A stretch of 64,000 bases of DNA, from positions 36,102 through 100,101 of the forward strand of contig CBDUYN010000013.1 of the NCBI GenBank assembly GCA_965371445.1, in the 5' to 3' direction. The DNA is from DASWIG01 sp965371445 (GTDB taxonomy: Bacteria; Acidobacteriota; Thermoanaerobaculia; Multivoradales; J023). Shown here in pieces: positions 1-13,020 of this stretch (positions within the stretch are counted from its first letter, which is position 1; each line of letters begins with the position of its first letter). Under the pieces are notes generated by a model, which was not told the DNA's origin, searched no databases, and worked only from the letters and a program-made list of their open reading frames with translations. Position numbers and translations under genes: made by a program.

Positions 1-1037
1 GTATTGAGCTCAGGAACAGCTCCTACCAGGCTGCCCTGATCGGCGGACCTCCGAACCCTTCTGCGAACGGCTTCCCCTTTCTGACCCTGCCGGGAGGCAA
101 CAACTTCACCGCGCGAGACGTCGGCATCTACTCTCAACTCTCCTACAGGCTTCGCGAGAATCTTAAGATTGTCGCGGGCGGCCGAATCGACGACAATAGT
201 GAATCCAATTTCGCAGGTGGCTTTGGCACCGTGTTCAACCCACGCTTGGCGCTCGTCTACTCGTTACCCCGCTTCGTCTTCAAGACGATCTACTCGGAGG
301 CCTTCCGAGCTGCCCCGAACAATCAACGGTTCGTCACCACTCCGATCATTCAAGAATTGCCGGGTCTCGGACTGGACCCGGAGAAGGTCAAGAACATCGA
401 GGCCTCGATCTCCTGGCAACCTTCCAGCAACCTCTCCTCCGAATTGGTCGCATACGACGCGAGGTACAGCAGCATCGTACAGCTCAACACAGGAGTCCCT
501 TGCAACGGATCGCCGTTTTGCTCCGATCCCGAGGGTACGACAGGACAGTTTCAGAATACCGGTTCACTGCGCATTCGAGGTATCCAGGCCCGAGCTGAGC
601 TCAAATATAGGAATTATAATTTGTGGGCGAACTACACCTTCACGAATCCGCGAAATTCAAACCCGCTCTTCGGCGAGGTTGACCAGCTGAGGATTGCCGA
701 CATCGCGAGCCACCAGGTGAATCTCGGCGTCCATGCGACACTGTGGCAGAACTTTACCCTCAATGCACGGTTCAACTACGTCGGCTCTCGCGACAGAGGG
801 TCAGGGACTACGGTCAACGCCAGCCGGTTCAGCAAAATCGACGACTACACGGTCGTCCACCTGACCTTGGGTTACAAAGACGTCTTCCGACACACTCACC
901 TCCAACTGATCGTCAACAACCTCTTCGACGAGGAATACTTCCATCCTGGGGTCCGACAATCCAACAACCTAGCATTCGCCGATCGGCTCCCCCAGCGAGG
1001 TCGATCCATCTTCACTCGGATCCTGTTTTCCTTCTGA
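1..1037 (+). CDS. TonB-dependent receptor, C-terminal part (5' end outside window)
   Basis: The reading frame is open from the first bases of the window, so only the C-terminal ~345 residues are seen. They show the alternating beta-strand pattern of an outer-membrane barrel: a YSEAFRAAPN segment typical of TonB-receptor barrels, several aromatic-rich strands such as NLWANYTFTNP, a late VNNLFDEEYFHPG motif, and a terminal aromatic residue (RILFSF) as needed for barrel insertion. The family imports siderophores, vitamins or glycans across the outer membrane using TonB energy. The stop lies nine bases before the first possible NRPS start, so the two genes are probably co-transcribed. That suggests uptake or recognition of the NRPS product or its metal complex, which is inference. 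The plug domain and substrate cannot be judged from this part. Confidence 0.9.
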   Translation, partial: IELRNSSYQAALIGGPPNPSANGFPFLTLPGGNNFTARDVGIYSQLSYRLRENLKIVAGGRIDDNSESNFAGGFGTVFNPRLALVYSLPRFVFKTIYSEAFRAAPNNQRFVTTPIIQELPGLGLDPEKVKNIEASISWQPSSNLSSELVAYDARYSSIVQLNTGVPCNGSPFCSDPEGTTGQFQNTGSLRIRGIQARAELKYRNYNLWANYTFTNPRNSNPLFGEVDQLRIADIASHQVNLGVHATLWQNFTLNARFNYVGSRDRGSGTTVNASRFSKIDDYTVVHLTLGYKDVFRHTHLQLIVNNLFDEEYFHPGVRQSNNLAFADRLPQRGRSIFTRILFSF

Positions 1038-1045
1038 GCTCCAAC

Positions 1046-4000
1046 ATGCGGTTCGTTGGTAACCTGGGAAACGAAGCCCCCCATTCAGCAAAGATGACAC
1101 GAGGATCTTCTGAGCACCGGAGCCTGGACGAGATCCGCGAAGAGGATTTCTCTCTTTCCCCTGGACAGGAGGCTCTCTGGCTCCTCTATCAGCTGTCTCC
1201 GGAAAGTGCGGCAGCATATAATCAGGTCTGGGCATTGCGAGTCCACATGCAGCTCGACCTGGTGGCGACACGCCGAGTTGCAGCAGCTCTCGTTGAGCGC
1301 CACGCCGCCTTGCGTACCACATTCCATGTTTCTTCGGGGAAGCCGCTGCAACGCCTGCACCAGAGCCTGGACGTCGACTTCTCGGTCACCGACGCCAGCA
1401 CGTGGAGCCCTCCCCGACTGGAGGAACGCCTGCATCAGGAGGCGGGGCGGCTGTTCGACCTTGAAAAGGGACCGCTTTTCAGGATCGCGGTCCTCTCATG
1501 CTCTCAAGCAGAGCATGTGCTCCTCATGGGTACTCATCACGTCTACTCGGACTTCGCGTCGGCGGAAACCCTGGTACGTGAATTCTGGACGCTCTACAGC
1601 CAGGAAGTTGGGTGGAGAGCTTCGTCGCTGGCCCCTTTGACGAAGAGCTTCAGTGACTACATCTTGTGGCAGAAGGAGATCGTTGCCGGAGAGGAGGACG
1701 AGCGCCTGTGGGATTTCTGGCGACAGCAATTGAGCGACGAGCTGCCGGTGCTCGAGCTCATGGGCGACCGCCCTCGTAAAGCGGTCCGGACCTATTCCGG
1801 CGCCCGGGTTTCCAAGCAGCTCGACCGCCAACTTTCAGCCGCCGTGAAGTCGCTGGCGCGGTCGCACCGCGCTAGCCTTTATACCACTCTTCTGGCCGCA
1901 TTCCAGGTGCTACTGCACCGCTACACCGGAGCCCGGGACCTCCTCGTCGGCTCCCCCACGGCGGTCATAGGTGCGGAAGCTTTCACCCATCTGGTGGGTT
2001 ATCGCGTCAACCCGGTCGTACTGCGGGCCAAATTTGTGGACGACCTGACCTTCGCCGCCTTCCTGGAGCGCACCCGACATGCCGTGCGCGGTGCCCTCAA
2101 GAACCGGAATTTCCCCTTTCCGCGATTGGTCGAGCGTCTGCAGCCGGTGCGCGAACCAGGCCGCTCGCCGCTTTTTCAGGTGATGTTCGCATTTCAGAAG
2201 GCCCAGGGTGACGATGAGTGGGTGGAGCTCTTGAACGCCCTGGCCGTGCAGCAATCCGGGGTCCAGGTCAAGCTCCCAGGTGGGTATGTCGAGACGACGA
2301 GCTTGGCGATGAAGGTGGCCCTCTTTGACCTGACTCTGGCCATGGCCGTAACCGAGGGCCGTCTGATCGTTGCCTTCACCTACGATACCGAGCTGTTCGA
2401 CCCGACGACGATTTCCCGGATGGCGAGGCACTTCACGAGACTGCTCACGGAAATTGTCCAGAGACCGCACCAGCGAGTTTCGGAGCTGCCGCTCTTGGAG
2501 GACACGCAACGCCACCAGTTACTCGTGGAATTCAACGACACCGTTGCCGCTGGAGGCGCCCCACCCCGGCCGGAGCATGAAAACGTCATACGGTGGTTTG
2601 AAGAGCAGTCGGCGGCGACGCCCGACGCGACGGCGGTCATCGGCCCATGCGGCCGGGAATTGAGCTTCCGGGAGCTCAACGCCCGCGCCAACCGCCTGTG
2701 CCGCTTCATTTCGCGGCGCGGCGGGCGCCGCGGCGCATTGGTAGGCGTGTGTGTCGAGAGATCTCTGGATATGGTGGTGGCAGTCTTGGGGATCATGAAG
2801 TCGGGAGCTGCCTGCCTTCCCCTGGATCCTACCTACCCTCCGGCACGTCTGGCCTTCATCCTCGAAGAGACCCGAGCTCCGGTGCTTCTGACCCAGAGGG
2901 GTGTAGGGAAAATCGTCCAGAATGAGACGACGGTGATCTACCTCGACGGCGAGTGGCCACAGATCGCTCTAGAGAGGTCTAGCAACCCGCCGGCGGAGAA
3001 GCTCACCGCTCTCGACCTGGCCTACGTCACCTACACTTCGGGCTCGACCGGTCAGCCCAAAGGGATCGCGCTCTCTCACTTGATGTTGAGCAACCTCATT
3101 GCGTGGCACCTGGAAGAATGGCCGACCGGAGCGGGTCTTCTGGGCGGCGCACGGACTCTCCAGTTCGCCTCTTTGAGCTTCGACGTCAGCTTCTATGAGA
3201 TGTTCATTACCTGGTGCTCCGGCGGAGCTATGGTCCTGGTGCCAGAGGACTCGAGGCGGGACATCTCGGCGCTTGCACATTTCTTGAGAGCCACCAAGAC
3301 CGAGAAAGTGATCTTGCCAGTCGTCGTGTTACAACGCCTGGCGGAGGAGTGTCTGGCGCTGGATTTCGATCCAGGCCTCAAGGAGGTCACGACCACCGGG
3401 GAGCAGCTCCTGATCACTCCGGCCATCGCCAGGTTCTTTCAGCGTTTCGCTCCCATGTCCCTCCACAACCACTACGGCCCGTCGGAAACTCATGTGGTCA
3501 CCGCCTACACGCTGCCGCCCGGGTCCCGGAGCTGGGGCACACACCCTCCCATCGGACGGCCTATCGCCCAGACGACGGTATATCTGCTGAGCCGTCGAGG
3601 GCTTGAGCCAGTACCTTGCGGCGTGGTGGGAGAGCTTTGTGTCGGCGGGGTGTCGTTGGCCCGGGGATATCTCGGCCGGTCCGCCCAGACGGCAGAGAAG
3701 CTCATCCCCGATCCCTTTGCCCCGCAGCCGGGAGGACGGTTGTACCGAACCGGTGATCGGGCCTGCTACCGCCGCGACGGGAGGCTCGAGTTCCTGGGCC
3801 GCCTCGACCACCAGGTCAAGGTGCGTGGCTTTCGCGTCGAGTTGGGAGAGATCGAAGCCCTGCTGCGACGCCATCCGGCGATCGCCGAGGCGGCTGTGCT
3901 CGTCCATGGAGACGGCTCCGGCGGCTCTCGGCTTGTCGCCTACGTCGCTGTCGATGACCTGCAGCCATCCACCGTAGATGGCCGCAGCCTGCGGGCATTT

Positions 4001-7000
4001 CTCCAACAAAGGCTTCCCGACTATATGATCCCTACAGGGTTCGTCCACTGCGAGGCCCTGCCCTTGACCCCCAACGGCAAGGTCGACCGCCGGGCGCTTT
4101 CCAAGCTCGACAAGAGCCGAGGCGAGCTCGCGCGCACCAGCGTCGCCCCTCGATCCATGACGGAGCGGACCGTCGCGGAGATCTGGGAGACCATGCTCGG
4201 CTGCACGCAGATCGGCATCGATGACAACTTTTTCGAGTTAGGCGGACACTCCCTGGTGGCAGCACAGGCGGCGGCGCGGATCGGCCGCTTCCTCGAGGTG
4301 GAATTGCCCTTCAAGGATTTCTTCGAATTTCCCTCCGTGGCGAGGCTGGCGAGACGAATCGACGCGTTGCGCGAGGAGAGGATGGCTCTCCGCAGGCCGC
4401 CGGTCGAGCGTGCGCCAAGAGATCAGCCCCTACCTTTGTCCTTCGGTCAGCAACGATTCTGGTTCCTCGACCAGATCGGGCACCAAGACGTCCAGTACAA
4501 TCTTCCTCTGGCGATCGGCCTGAAGGGTCGGCTCGACGTCGGCAGCTTGAACCGTGCTCTGGCCGAGATCGTGCAGCGCCACGAGATCTTGCGGACCGTC
4601 TTTGCGCCCATCGACGGACAGCCGGCACAGGTCGTCTCCGGTCACGTGCCTTCGAGCATTTTTCACTTGCTCGATCTGAGAGAAATTCCAGACGACTTTC
4701 GAGAGACAGAGGTTCGCCGCATCATCTCCGAGCAGACACGGCAGTATTTCGACCTCTCCCTGGGGCCGTTACTTCGCCCTCTTCTATTAGAATTGGACAG
4801 CGAGCAGTACGTCATTTTGGTCACCATGCACCACGCCATAACGGACGGTGGATCGATCGAGATTTTTTGCCGTGAATTGCTTTCTCTTTACGAATCTTTT
4901 TCGGCCGGCCGGCCATCGCCGCTCGCCGAGTTGCCCGTCCAATATGCCGACTACGCCTACTGGCAGCGCCTGTCGCTGACGGATGAAGTGCTCAGGACGC
5001 AGCTCGAATACTGGAGACGGCAACTTGCTGGCGCTCCCGACACCCTCCAGCTCCCCGGCGACCGGCCACGGCCCGAGATCCAGACCTACCGGGGTGCGGC
5101 TCACCCTCTCAAGATCGACCGCGGCTTGACGGACGACATCAAGGCTCTTGGCCTTACACACGGTGCCTCGCTTTTCATGAGCCTGACGGCTGTGTTCATG
5201 ACCTTGCTCTACCGCATCTCGGAACAACGCGATATCGTCGTCGGCTCACCGATAGCCAACCGCCCGCGGGAGGAGCTCGAAGGGCTGATTGGCTTTTTCG
5301 TCAACAATCTCGTGCTGCGATCCGAAATCTCCTCAGATCTCTCTTTCGCAGATCTCTTGAAGCGGGTGCGGGCGACCGCTCTCGGTGCCTATGCCCACCA
5401 AGACGTCCCTTTCGAGAACATCGTCGGGGAAATGCGACCACAGCGCGATCTGAGCCGCACTCCGCTCTTTCAGGTCGTCTTGGTGTTACAGGACGTATCC
5501 CCTTTTCAGGCGACGCTGCCGGAGCTCGTATGGGAGCGGCTCGATCTCGAATACAACACGGTACGCTTCGATCTGGAGCTACACCTGTGGGAGAGAGCAG
5601 GTGGCCTGAACGGCCTGGCCGTCTACAACCCCGACCTGTTCGACACCACCACCGTCGCCCGTTGGGCAAAGTCGTTCCCAAGGCTCGCCGCGGCCGCGGT
5701 CGAGAAGCCGGATTGCCGCCTCGGGTGGCTGTGTTTTCTGAGCCCTCCGGAAAGACATCAGCTTGTCGTGGAGTGGAACGTGGACGCCGGTCTGGGGGGG
5801 GAGGGAACCATCCCAGCGCTCTTCGAGAGCCAGGCCAGAAACCGGGGCGACGCCCTCGCCCTGGTCTGCGGTGATCAGCGCCTTACCTACAGCGATTTGA
5901 ACCGTCGGGCCAATCAACTCGCCCACCATCTTAAGCGCTTGGGCGTCGGCCCGGAGAGCCGGGTCGCCGTCGCTGTCGAGGCGTCGCCGGAGTTGGTGGT
6001 GGGACTTCTGGGAACCTTGAAGGCCGGTGCGGCCGTGCTTCCCCTGGACCTCACCTCTCCCCCGAGCCGGCTGGAGCTTATGCTGCGCGATTCGCAGGCG
6101 TGCGCGCTGATCCTACAAGGAGCGGGCACCGACCTTCTGGGCGCTTCCTCGGGGCAGTGGCAGAGCGTCGACGTCGGGGCACCGGAAATTGCGCTCAACA
6201 GCGACGACGACCCGCCGGGCGAGGTGGGCGCTCAGCATCTTGCCTACCTCATCTACACCTCGGGGACGACCGGACGCCCGAAAGCGGTGGCGATCACCCA
6301 CGGCCAGGTCCTTCCTATCCTGCTCTGGGGCTGCCGGTACTTTGGACTTGGCGAGGGCACGAGAGTGCTACAGACACTTTCTCCCGGCTTCGATTTCGGT
6401 CTGTTCGAGATCTTGACGACTCTGCTCTGTGGTGGTGCTCTACATTTTCTGCGATCGGCAGAGAGACCGGACGTCTCATGCTACACCGCGTACATCGCTG
6501 AGCACGCCATCGACACGGTGCACAGCACCCCCTGCTTTTTTCGCGAAATCGTGAACCAGGATCGTCAGCTCCCTTCTCTGGAAAACGTCCACCTCGGCGG
6601 CGAGCGCCTGCCCCGAGCCCTGGTCCGGCGGATTGCGGCGGTCACCGGAGAAGGTTGCCGGGTCTACAATGGCTACGGGCCCACCGAGACCTCGGTCAAT
6701 TGCGCCATCTTTCGCTTGCAGGGCCGGCCTCTTGACCGGGGAATCCGCGGTGAGGAGATTCCCATCGGCCGGGTGACGGCCCGAAATGCCATCTACTTGC
6801 TCGATCGCTCGGGGCAACCGACGCCCTGGAGCCTTCCGGGTGAGCTCACCGTCGGCGGGGCCGGTGTGGCTCGCGGCTATCTCAACCGGCCGGCCCTTAC
6901 AGCGGAGAAGCTCGTACCGGATCCCTGGAGCGGTCGGCCGGGAGCGCGCCTGTACCGAAGTGGCGATTTGGCACGTTATCAGGCGGACGGCCAGATGGTG

Positions 7001-7720
7001 TTCCTGGGACGCATGGATCAACAGGTCAAGATCCGTGGAACCCGTATCGAGCCCGCGGAGATCGAGGCTCTTTTACGCGAGCATCCGGCCGTCGCCGAAG
7101 CGGTCGTGACGGTCTGGGAAGACGGGACGGGCGATCCCGGGCTCGCGGCCCACGTGGTGCCGAGGGCACCCGGCGGGGAGGCGGAGGCAGCGATTCCCCG
7201 GCTGATGCCCGCGCTACAGAGTTACTTGCGGAAACGTCTGCCGAGGGCGATGCAGCCCACCGCCTGGTCTCTTCTCGCCGGGCTGCCTCGGAACGCCAGC
7301 GGCAAGCTCGACCGCAAAGCATTGCCGGAACCGGACGCCACACCCCCGGAGAGGGCCGCTCCCTACGTCGCGCCGCGCAACGTCCTGGAGAAATCACTGG
7401 CTGCCGTTTGGCGTCAGTTGCTGGAGCTTGAAATGATCGGCATCGACGACAACTTCTTCGATGTCGGCGGCCATTCCCTGCTCTTGTTGCGCTTGCACAA
7501 GGCGTTACGAGAAGAATTCGGCGACGGCGAAGTCGTCGATCTCTTTCGCTATCCGACCATCCGTAGCCTCGCCGCCCGTCTGCGCCACGTCGCGGATCCG
7601 CTCCCGCCCTCGGAGCCGCTCCGGCGAGCGCACGAGAGGACAGTGGCGCGACAGGAAGTGGCACGGCAGCGCCAATCCCGGCAACGGCATCGCGCGAAAA
7701 GCTCTGAGGAGAGCGCCTGA
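1046..7720 (+). CDS. Nonribosomal peptide synthetase, two modules (C-A-T-C-A-T)
   Basis: About 2224 residues in the order C (~35-480, H164-H165-x3-D169), A (~512-1020), T (phosphopantetheine Ser1069), C (~1125-1565, H1262-H1263-x3-D1267-G), A (~1585-2090), T (Ser2144). There is no thioesterase, so the chain passes to the PKS at 9955. The leading C domain means the first residue is acylated or the chain is received from another protein; its motif reads HHVYSDF, with Phe where Gly is usual. Pocket residues aligned by eye are DVYITTHVV (A1, resembling the proline-type family with LPxxxLQ and HNHYGPSETHVV) and DFFHHGGVN (A2, not recognised). ATG 1046 is the first start after the receptor stop; ATG 1094 is equally possible, and neither has a strong ribosome site. 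The C-terminus is a basic Arg/Gln-rich tail that could be a docking element. Confidence 0.95.
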   Translation: MRFVGNLGNEAPHSAKMTRGSSEHRSLDEIREEDFSLSPGQEALWLLYQLSPESAAAYNQVWALRVHMQLDLVATRRVAAALVERHAALRTTFHVSSGKPLQRLHQSLDVDFSVTDASTWSPPRLEERLHQEAGRLFDLEKGPLFRIAVLSCSQAEHVLLMGTHHVYSDFASAETLVREFWTLYSQEVGWRASSLAPLTKSFSDYILWQKEIVAGEEDERLWDFWRQQLSDELPVLELMGDRPRKAVRTYSGARVSKQLDRQLSAAVKSLARSHRASLYTTLLAAFQVLLHRYTGARDLLVGSPTAVIGAEAFTHLVGYRVNPVVLRAKFVDDLTFAAFLERTRHAVRGALKNRNFPFPRLVERLQPVREPGRSPLFQVMFAFQKAQGDDEWVELLNALAVQQSGVQVKLPGGYVETTSLAMKVALFDLTLAMAVTEGRLIVAFTYDTELFDPTTISRMARHFTRLLTEIVQRPHQRVSELPLLEDTQRHQLLVEFNDTVAAGGAPPRPEHENVIRWFEEQSAATPDATAVIGPCGRELSFRELNARANRLCRFISRRGGRRGALVGVCVERSLDMVVAVLGIMKSGAACLPLDPTYPPARLAFILEETRAPVLLTQRGVGKIVQNETTVIYLDGEWPQIALERSSNPPAEKLTALDLAYVTYTSGSTGQPKGIALSHLMLSNLIAWHLEEWPTGAGLLGGARTLQFASLSFDVSFYEMFITWCSGGAMVLVPEDSRRDISALAHFLRATKTEKVILPVVVLQRLAEECLALDFDPGLKEVTTTGEQLLITPAIARFFQRFAPMSLHNHYGPSETHVVTAYTLPPGSRSWGTHPPIGRPIAQTTVYLLSRRGLEPVPCGVVGELCVGGVSLARGYLGRSAQTAEKLIPDPFAPQPGGRLYRTGDRACYRRDGRLEFLGRLDHQVKVRGFRVELGEIEALLRRHPAIAEAAVLVHGDGSGGSRLVAYVAVDDLQPSTVDGRSLRAFLQQRLPDYMIPTGFVHCEALPLTPNGKVDRRALSKLDKSRGELARTSVAPRSMTERTVAEIWETMLGCTQIGIDDNFFELGGHSLVAAQAAARIGRFLEVELPFKDFFEFPSVARLARRIDALREERMALRRPPVERAPRDQPLPLSFGQQRFWFLDQIGHQDVQYNLPLAIGLKGRLDVGSLNRALAEIVQRHEILRTVFAPIDGQPAQVVSGHVPSSIFHLLDLREIPDDFRETEVRRIISEQTRQYFDLSLGPLLRPLLLELDSEQYVILVTMHHAITDGGSIEIFCRELLSLYESFSAGRPSPLAELPVQYADYAYWQRLSLTDEVLRTQLEYWRRQLAGAPDTLQLPGDRPRPEIQTYRGAAHPLKIDRGLTDDIKALGLTHGASLFMSLTAVFMTLLYRISEQRDIVVGSPIANRPREELEGLIGFFVNNLVLRSEISSDLSFADLLKRVRATALGAYAHQDVPFENIVGEMRPQRDLSRTPLFQVVLVLQDVSPFQATLPELVWERLDLEYNTVRFDLELHLWERAGGLNGLAVYNPDLFDTTTVARWAKSFPRLAAAAVEKPDCRLGWLCFLSPPERHQLVVEWNVDAGLGGEGTIPALFESQARNRGDALALVCGDQRLTYSDLNRRANQLAHHLKRLGVGPESRVAVAVEASPELVVGLLGTLKAGAAVLPLDLTSPPSRLELMLRDSQACALILQGAGTDLLGASSGQWQSVDVGAPEIALNSDDDPPGEVGAQHLAYLIYTSGTTGRPKAVAITHGQVLPILLWGCRYFGLGEGTRVLQTLSPGFDFGLFEILTTLLCGGALHFLRSAERPDVSCYTAYIAEHAIDTVHSTPCFFREIVNQDRQLPSLENVHLGGERLPRALVRRIAAVTGEGCRVYNGYGPTETSVNCAIFRLQGRPLDRGIRGEEIPIGRVTARNAIYLLDRSGQPTPWSLPGELTVGGAGVARGYLNRPALTAEKLVPDPWSGRPGARLYRSGDLARYQADGQMVFLGRMDQQVKIRGTRIEPAEIEALLREHPAVAEAVVTVWEDGTGDPGLAAHVVPRAPGGEAEAAIPRLMPALQSYLRKRLPRAMQPTAWSLLAGLPRNASGKLDRKALPEPDATPPERAAPYVAPRNVLEKSLAAVWRQLLELEMIGIDDNFFDVGGHSLLLLRLHKALREEFGDGEVVDLFRYPTIRSLAARLRHVADPLPPSEPLRRAHERTVARQEVARQRQSRQRHRAKSSEESA

Positions 7721-7779
7721 TCGCAAGCCGCCGACCTCCCAGGACAATGGCTCTGGCCGACTCAGATGAGCCGAGCCTG

Positions 7780-9666
7780 TTATTCCTTCAGCCGTTGGAC
7801 AGCGAGGCTCAAGTACTTCTTGCTGAGCTCCAGAAGGAGCCCACGGGACTCCAGGTCGGAGACGATGGGCTGGATCTCGTCCCAGCCGAGGCCGAGAGCC
7901 CGGCAAAGCGTGGCGGGCAAGCAGCCCTGTTCGCAGAGCGTGTAGAGGCGTGCCGCCGGTCCCGTGAGGACATGGCGATCCATAACCGCGCAGGGACGCG
8001 TGTCTTCGATGATCAGGCGATCACCATCTTCAGCCATTTCCAGGATAGGGGGGTCTACCCCCGCGCCATGCAATTCCTTCCAGGATGAGATTTCTTGTTT
8101 TAGCTTCTCGACGCCAGGTCGCCGGGCGGCCCTCCATTCGTTGTCGGGAGTCGGCAACGATAAAGGATTCGCTTGAAAGTCACAAGCGAAATCGGACATC
8201 GCTTTCGGAGGGATAGGGAAGATATATCCATACCATTTCAATGGAGAAAGTTTCAGTCCGAAGTCTTCCGGCTGCATATGATAGGGACTGAATCGGACGA
8301 ATTGAATAGGGAGGGTTCCGTATGGTGGCTGCAGGTGAGAAATCCATGGAATCCATTCGGCGACCTCGTGGTACCACTGATCACGATCGCCGGGGATGTC
8401 GACGAGGTAAAGCCATCCGACCCAAATGCCCAGATCTCTGGCCCATTTCAGCAATCGAACGTTGACCAGGGAGGTTGTCCCTTTACGGATCAACTTGAGC
8501 ATTTGATCGTGGAAGTTTTCCAGTCCTGGTTGAATGCTTCGCACGCCGGCTGCCGCAAGCAATTCGAGGTCTTTCCTCTTCAGGTTAGCCTTGACTTCAT
8601 AGAAAATGGAGTAGGGTGCTCCGAGGTCGACTAGTTTTGGCAGCAGGCTCTTGAGATACTCGACGTTAAGAATGTTGTCGACGACCAGAAACTTGGTCGT
8701 CTTGTAACGCTGCGAAAGAAGCGCGAGGTCTTCCAGTGCGCGCTCCGCCGACTTCGATCGGAATGTCATCGAACTGGAGTTGAAGCCGCAGAAGGTGCAA
8801 TGACTCTTCTCGCCCCACCAGCAGCCGCGCGACGTCTCGACGGGAAGGTGTTCCGCTTTGAGGTCAAGTCCGGCTTCGTGCAGGGCGTGGAAGTAGTCGT
8901 CATAGTCCGGCAGGGGCTGATCGTCCATGTTCAGGATGTTCGCTCGCGGCGCTTCCTTATCACCGTTTTCGGCGACGAAGCGAGCGTCGATCACTCCATG
9001 AGGGAGTGCCTGCGATGGCACGTCGCGACCGTAATTCAGAAGCGTGCGACAGAACTCGAGAAAAATACTTTCGGCTTCACCAGAGAAGATATAGTCGACC
9101 CACGGGAACTCTCGTCGAGTGGCGATTCCCATGGATCCCTCGCAATAGAACCCACCCATCAGTGTGATGACGTCTGGGTTGAGCTCATGGATACGGCGTA
9201 ACACGGCGAGCGACGAGCAGCGTTGTTGCAGCGAAGAGCTGCAGCCGACGATTCGAGGGTTCAGATCGAGAATCGATTGCGCCGTACGTTCGACCAGCGC
9301 GGTCGCCTCTTCCCGGATGCCTAGCAGGAGGTCTCTGACAGGTTGTCCATTCATCGCTTTTTCCGATATTAAACCTTCTGCAGGGATGATCGTTTCCATC
9401 TCAGCGAGATATCCCGCGTCATCGGGTATAAGCTCACGAAACGCCGCATAGGCGAAGGTCCATTCACCTAGCTGGTACCCTCCAGGTATCTGCATGGCCA
9501 AGTCCATGTATAACTCGTCGCCGATTTCACTGGCGAAAAACAGATTCGGATAGCCCACCGTCGCGCGTATCTCAGTTCCGGCAAGGCAGGCTTTGAGGAG
9601 GGAAAGAGCCAGTGAAGGAATTGCCGGGCTGGCGTAGGGCATCAGGGTCAGGTAGACGTCGACCAT
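7780..9666 (-). CDS. B12-binding-domain radical SAM protein of the RiPP-maturation C-methyltransferase type
   Basis: This 628-residue protein has an N-terminal cobalamin-binding-like region (~1-230, with a GCSSSLQQRC segment and MGGFYCEG). A radical-SAM core follows with the motif ETSRGCWWGEKSHCTFCG, a CX7CX2C cluster site. The CWWG...CTFCG signature is characteristic of the bacteriocin/RiPP maturation radical-SAM family 1, which includes B12-dependent C-methylating enzymes; this is family knowledge recalled, not searched. A purine-rich site (AAGGAAAGGAA) precedes the ATG. The gene lies antisense between the NRPS and PKS genes of one assembly line. It could methylate the NRPS product or a small peptide encoded nearby. 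It converges on the NRPS gene with a 59-base gap. Confidence 0.85.
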   Translation of the reverse strand: MVDVYLTLMPYASPAIPSLALSLLKACLAGTEIRATVGYPNLFFASEIGDELYMDLAMQIPGGYQLGEWTFAYAAFRELIPDDAGYLAEMETIIPAEGLISEKAMNGQPVRDLLLGIREEATALVERTAQSILDLNPRIVGCSSSLQQRCSSLAVLRRIHELNPDVITLMGGFYCEGSMGIATRREFPWVDYIFSGEAESIFLEFCRTLLNYGRDVPSQALPHGVIDARFVAENGDKEAPRANILNMDDQPLPDYDDYFHALHEAGLDLKAEHLPVETSRGCWWGEKSHCTFCGFNSSSMTFRSKSAERALEDLALLSQRYKTTKFLVVDNILNVEYLKSLLPKLVDLGAPYSIFYEVKANLKRKDLELLAAAGVRSIQPGLENFHDQMLKLIRKGTTSLVNVRLLKWARDLGIWVGWLYLVDIPGDRDQWYHEVAEWIPWISHLQPPYGTLPIQFVRFSPYHMQPEDFGLKLSPLKWYGYIFPIPPKAMSDFACDFQANPLSLPTPDNEWRAARRPGVEKLKQEISSWKELHGAGVDPPILEMAEDGDRLIIEDTRPCAVMDRHVLTGPAARLYTLCEQGCLPATLCRALGLGWDEIQPIVSDLESRGLLLELSKKYLSLAVQRLKE

Positions 9667-9786
9667 CTCGATTCCTTTCCTTGTCAGGACTGAGGTCTTG
9701 CCAACACAACTACCGCAGACCGAACCGCTGGGGTCGCCCTCGGCATCCCGGCGTCCGAGCCGAGCCCCCTTGCCGTCCAGGCTCTA

Positions 9787-9900
9787 ATGGGGCCGTCTCA
9801 GGAGGACGATCTGCATTTCTCCAAGGAGTCTAAGAGACTGAGTGGCTATTCGTCAAGCCCTGTGATACCGTTGGTGGGGCAAGCCGTTTGTGAGACTTGA
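9787..9900 (+). CDS. Candidate 37-residue peptide ORF in the divergent gap
   Basis: A short open frame from ATG 9787 to TGA 9898-9900 encodes a peptide with a charged N-terminal half (MGPSQEDDLHFSKESKRL) and a small-residue, hydrophobic C-terminal half containing SGYSSSPVIPLVGQ and one Cys. It sits in the 288-base gap between the radical-SAM gene and the PKS. The leader-plus-core look is what a radical-SAM substrate could have. No good ribosome site precedes it (only CCAGG) and no known precursor family is recognised, so it may be a chance ORF. The rest of the gap must hold the divergent promoters; none was clear enough to call. Confidence 0.18.
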   Translation: MGPSQEDDLHFSKESKRLSGYSSSPVIPLVGQAVCET

Positions 9901-9943
9901 GACCCTCGCAGCTCAAGGCTTCTCATCGGGACCGAGAGAAGAC

Positions 9944-9950
9944 GGAGGAA
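9944..9950 (+). promoter_or_regulatory. Ribosome binding site deciding a TTG start
   Basis: GGAGGAA ends four bases before TTG 9955. It is the best Shine-Dalgarno match near the PKS 5' end, and no in-frame ATG comes before the conserved KS sequence IAVIGMSGRFPQ. The PKS is therefore assigned a TTG start. Confidence 0.7.
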
Positions 9951-9954
9951 GGCA

Positions 9955-13016
<3,062 letters not shown>

Positions 13017-13020
<4 letters not shown>

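Noticed and set aside
7721..7779. Terminator between the NRPS and radical-SAM genes
   Set aside because: The 59-base convergent gap has no stable stem with a T-run.
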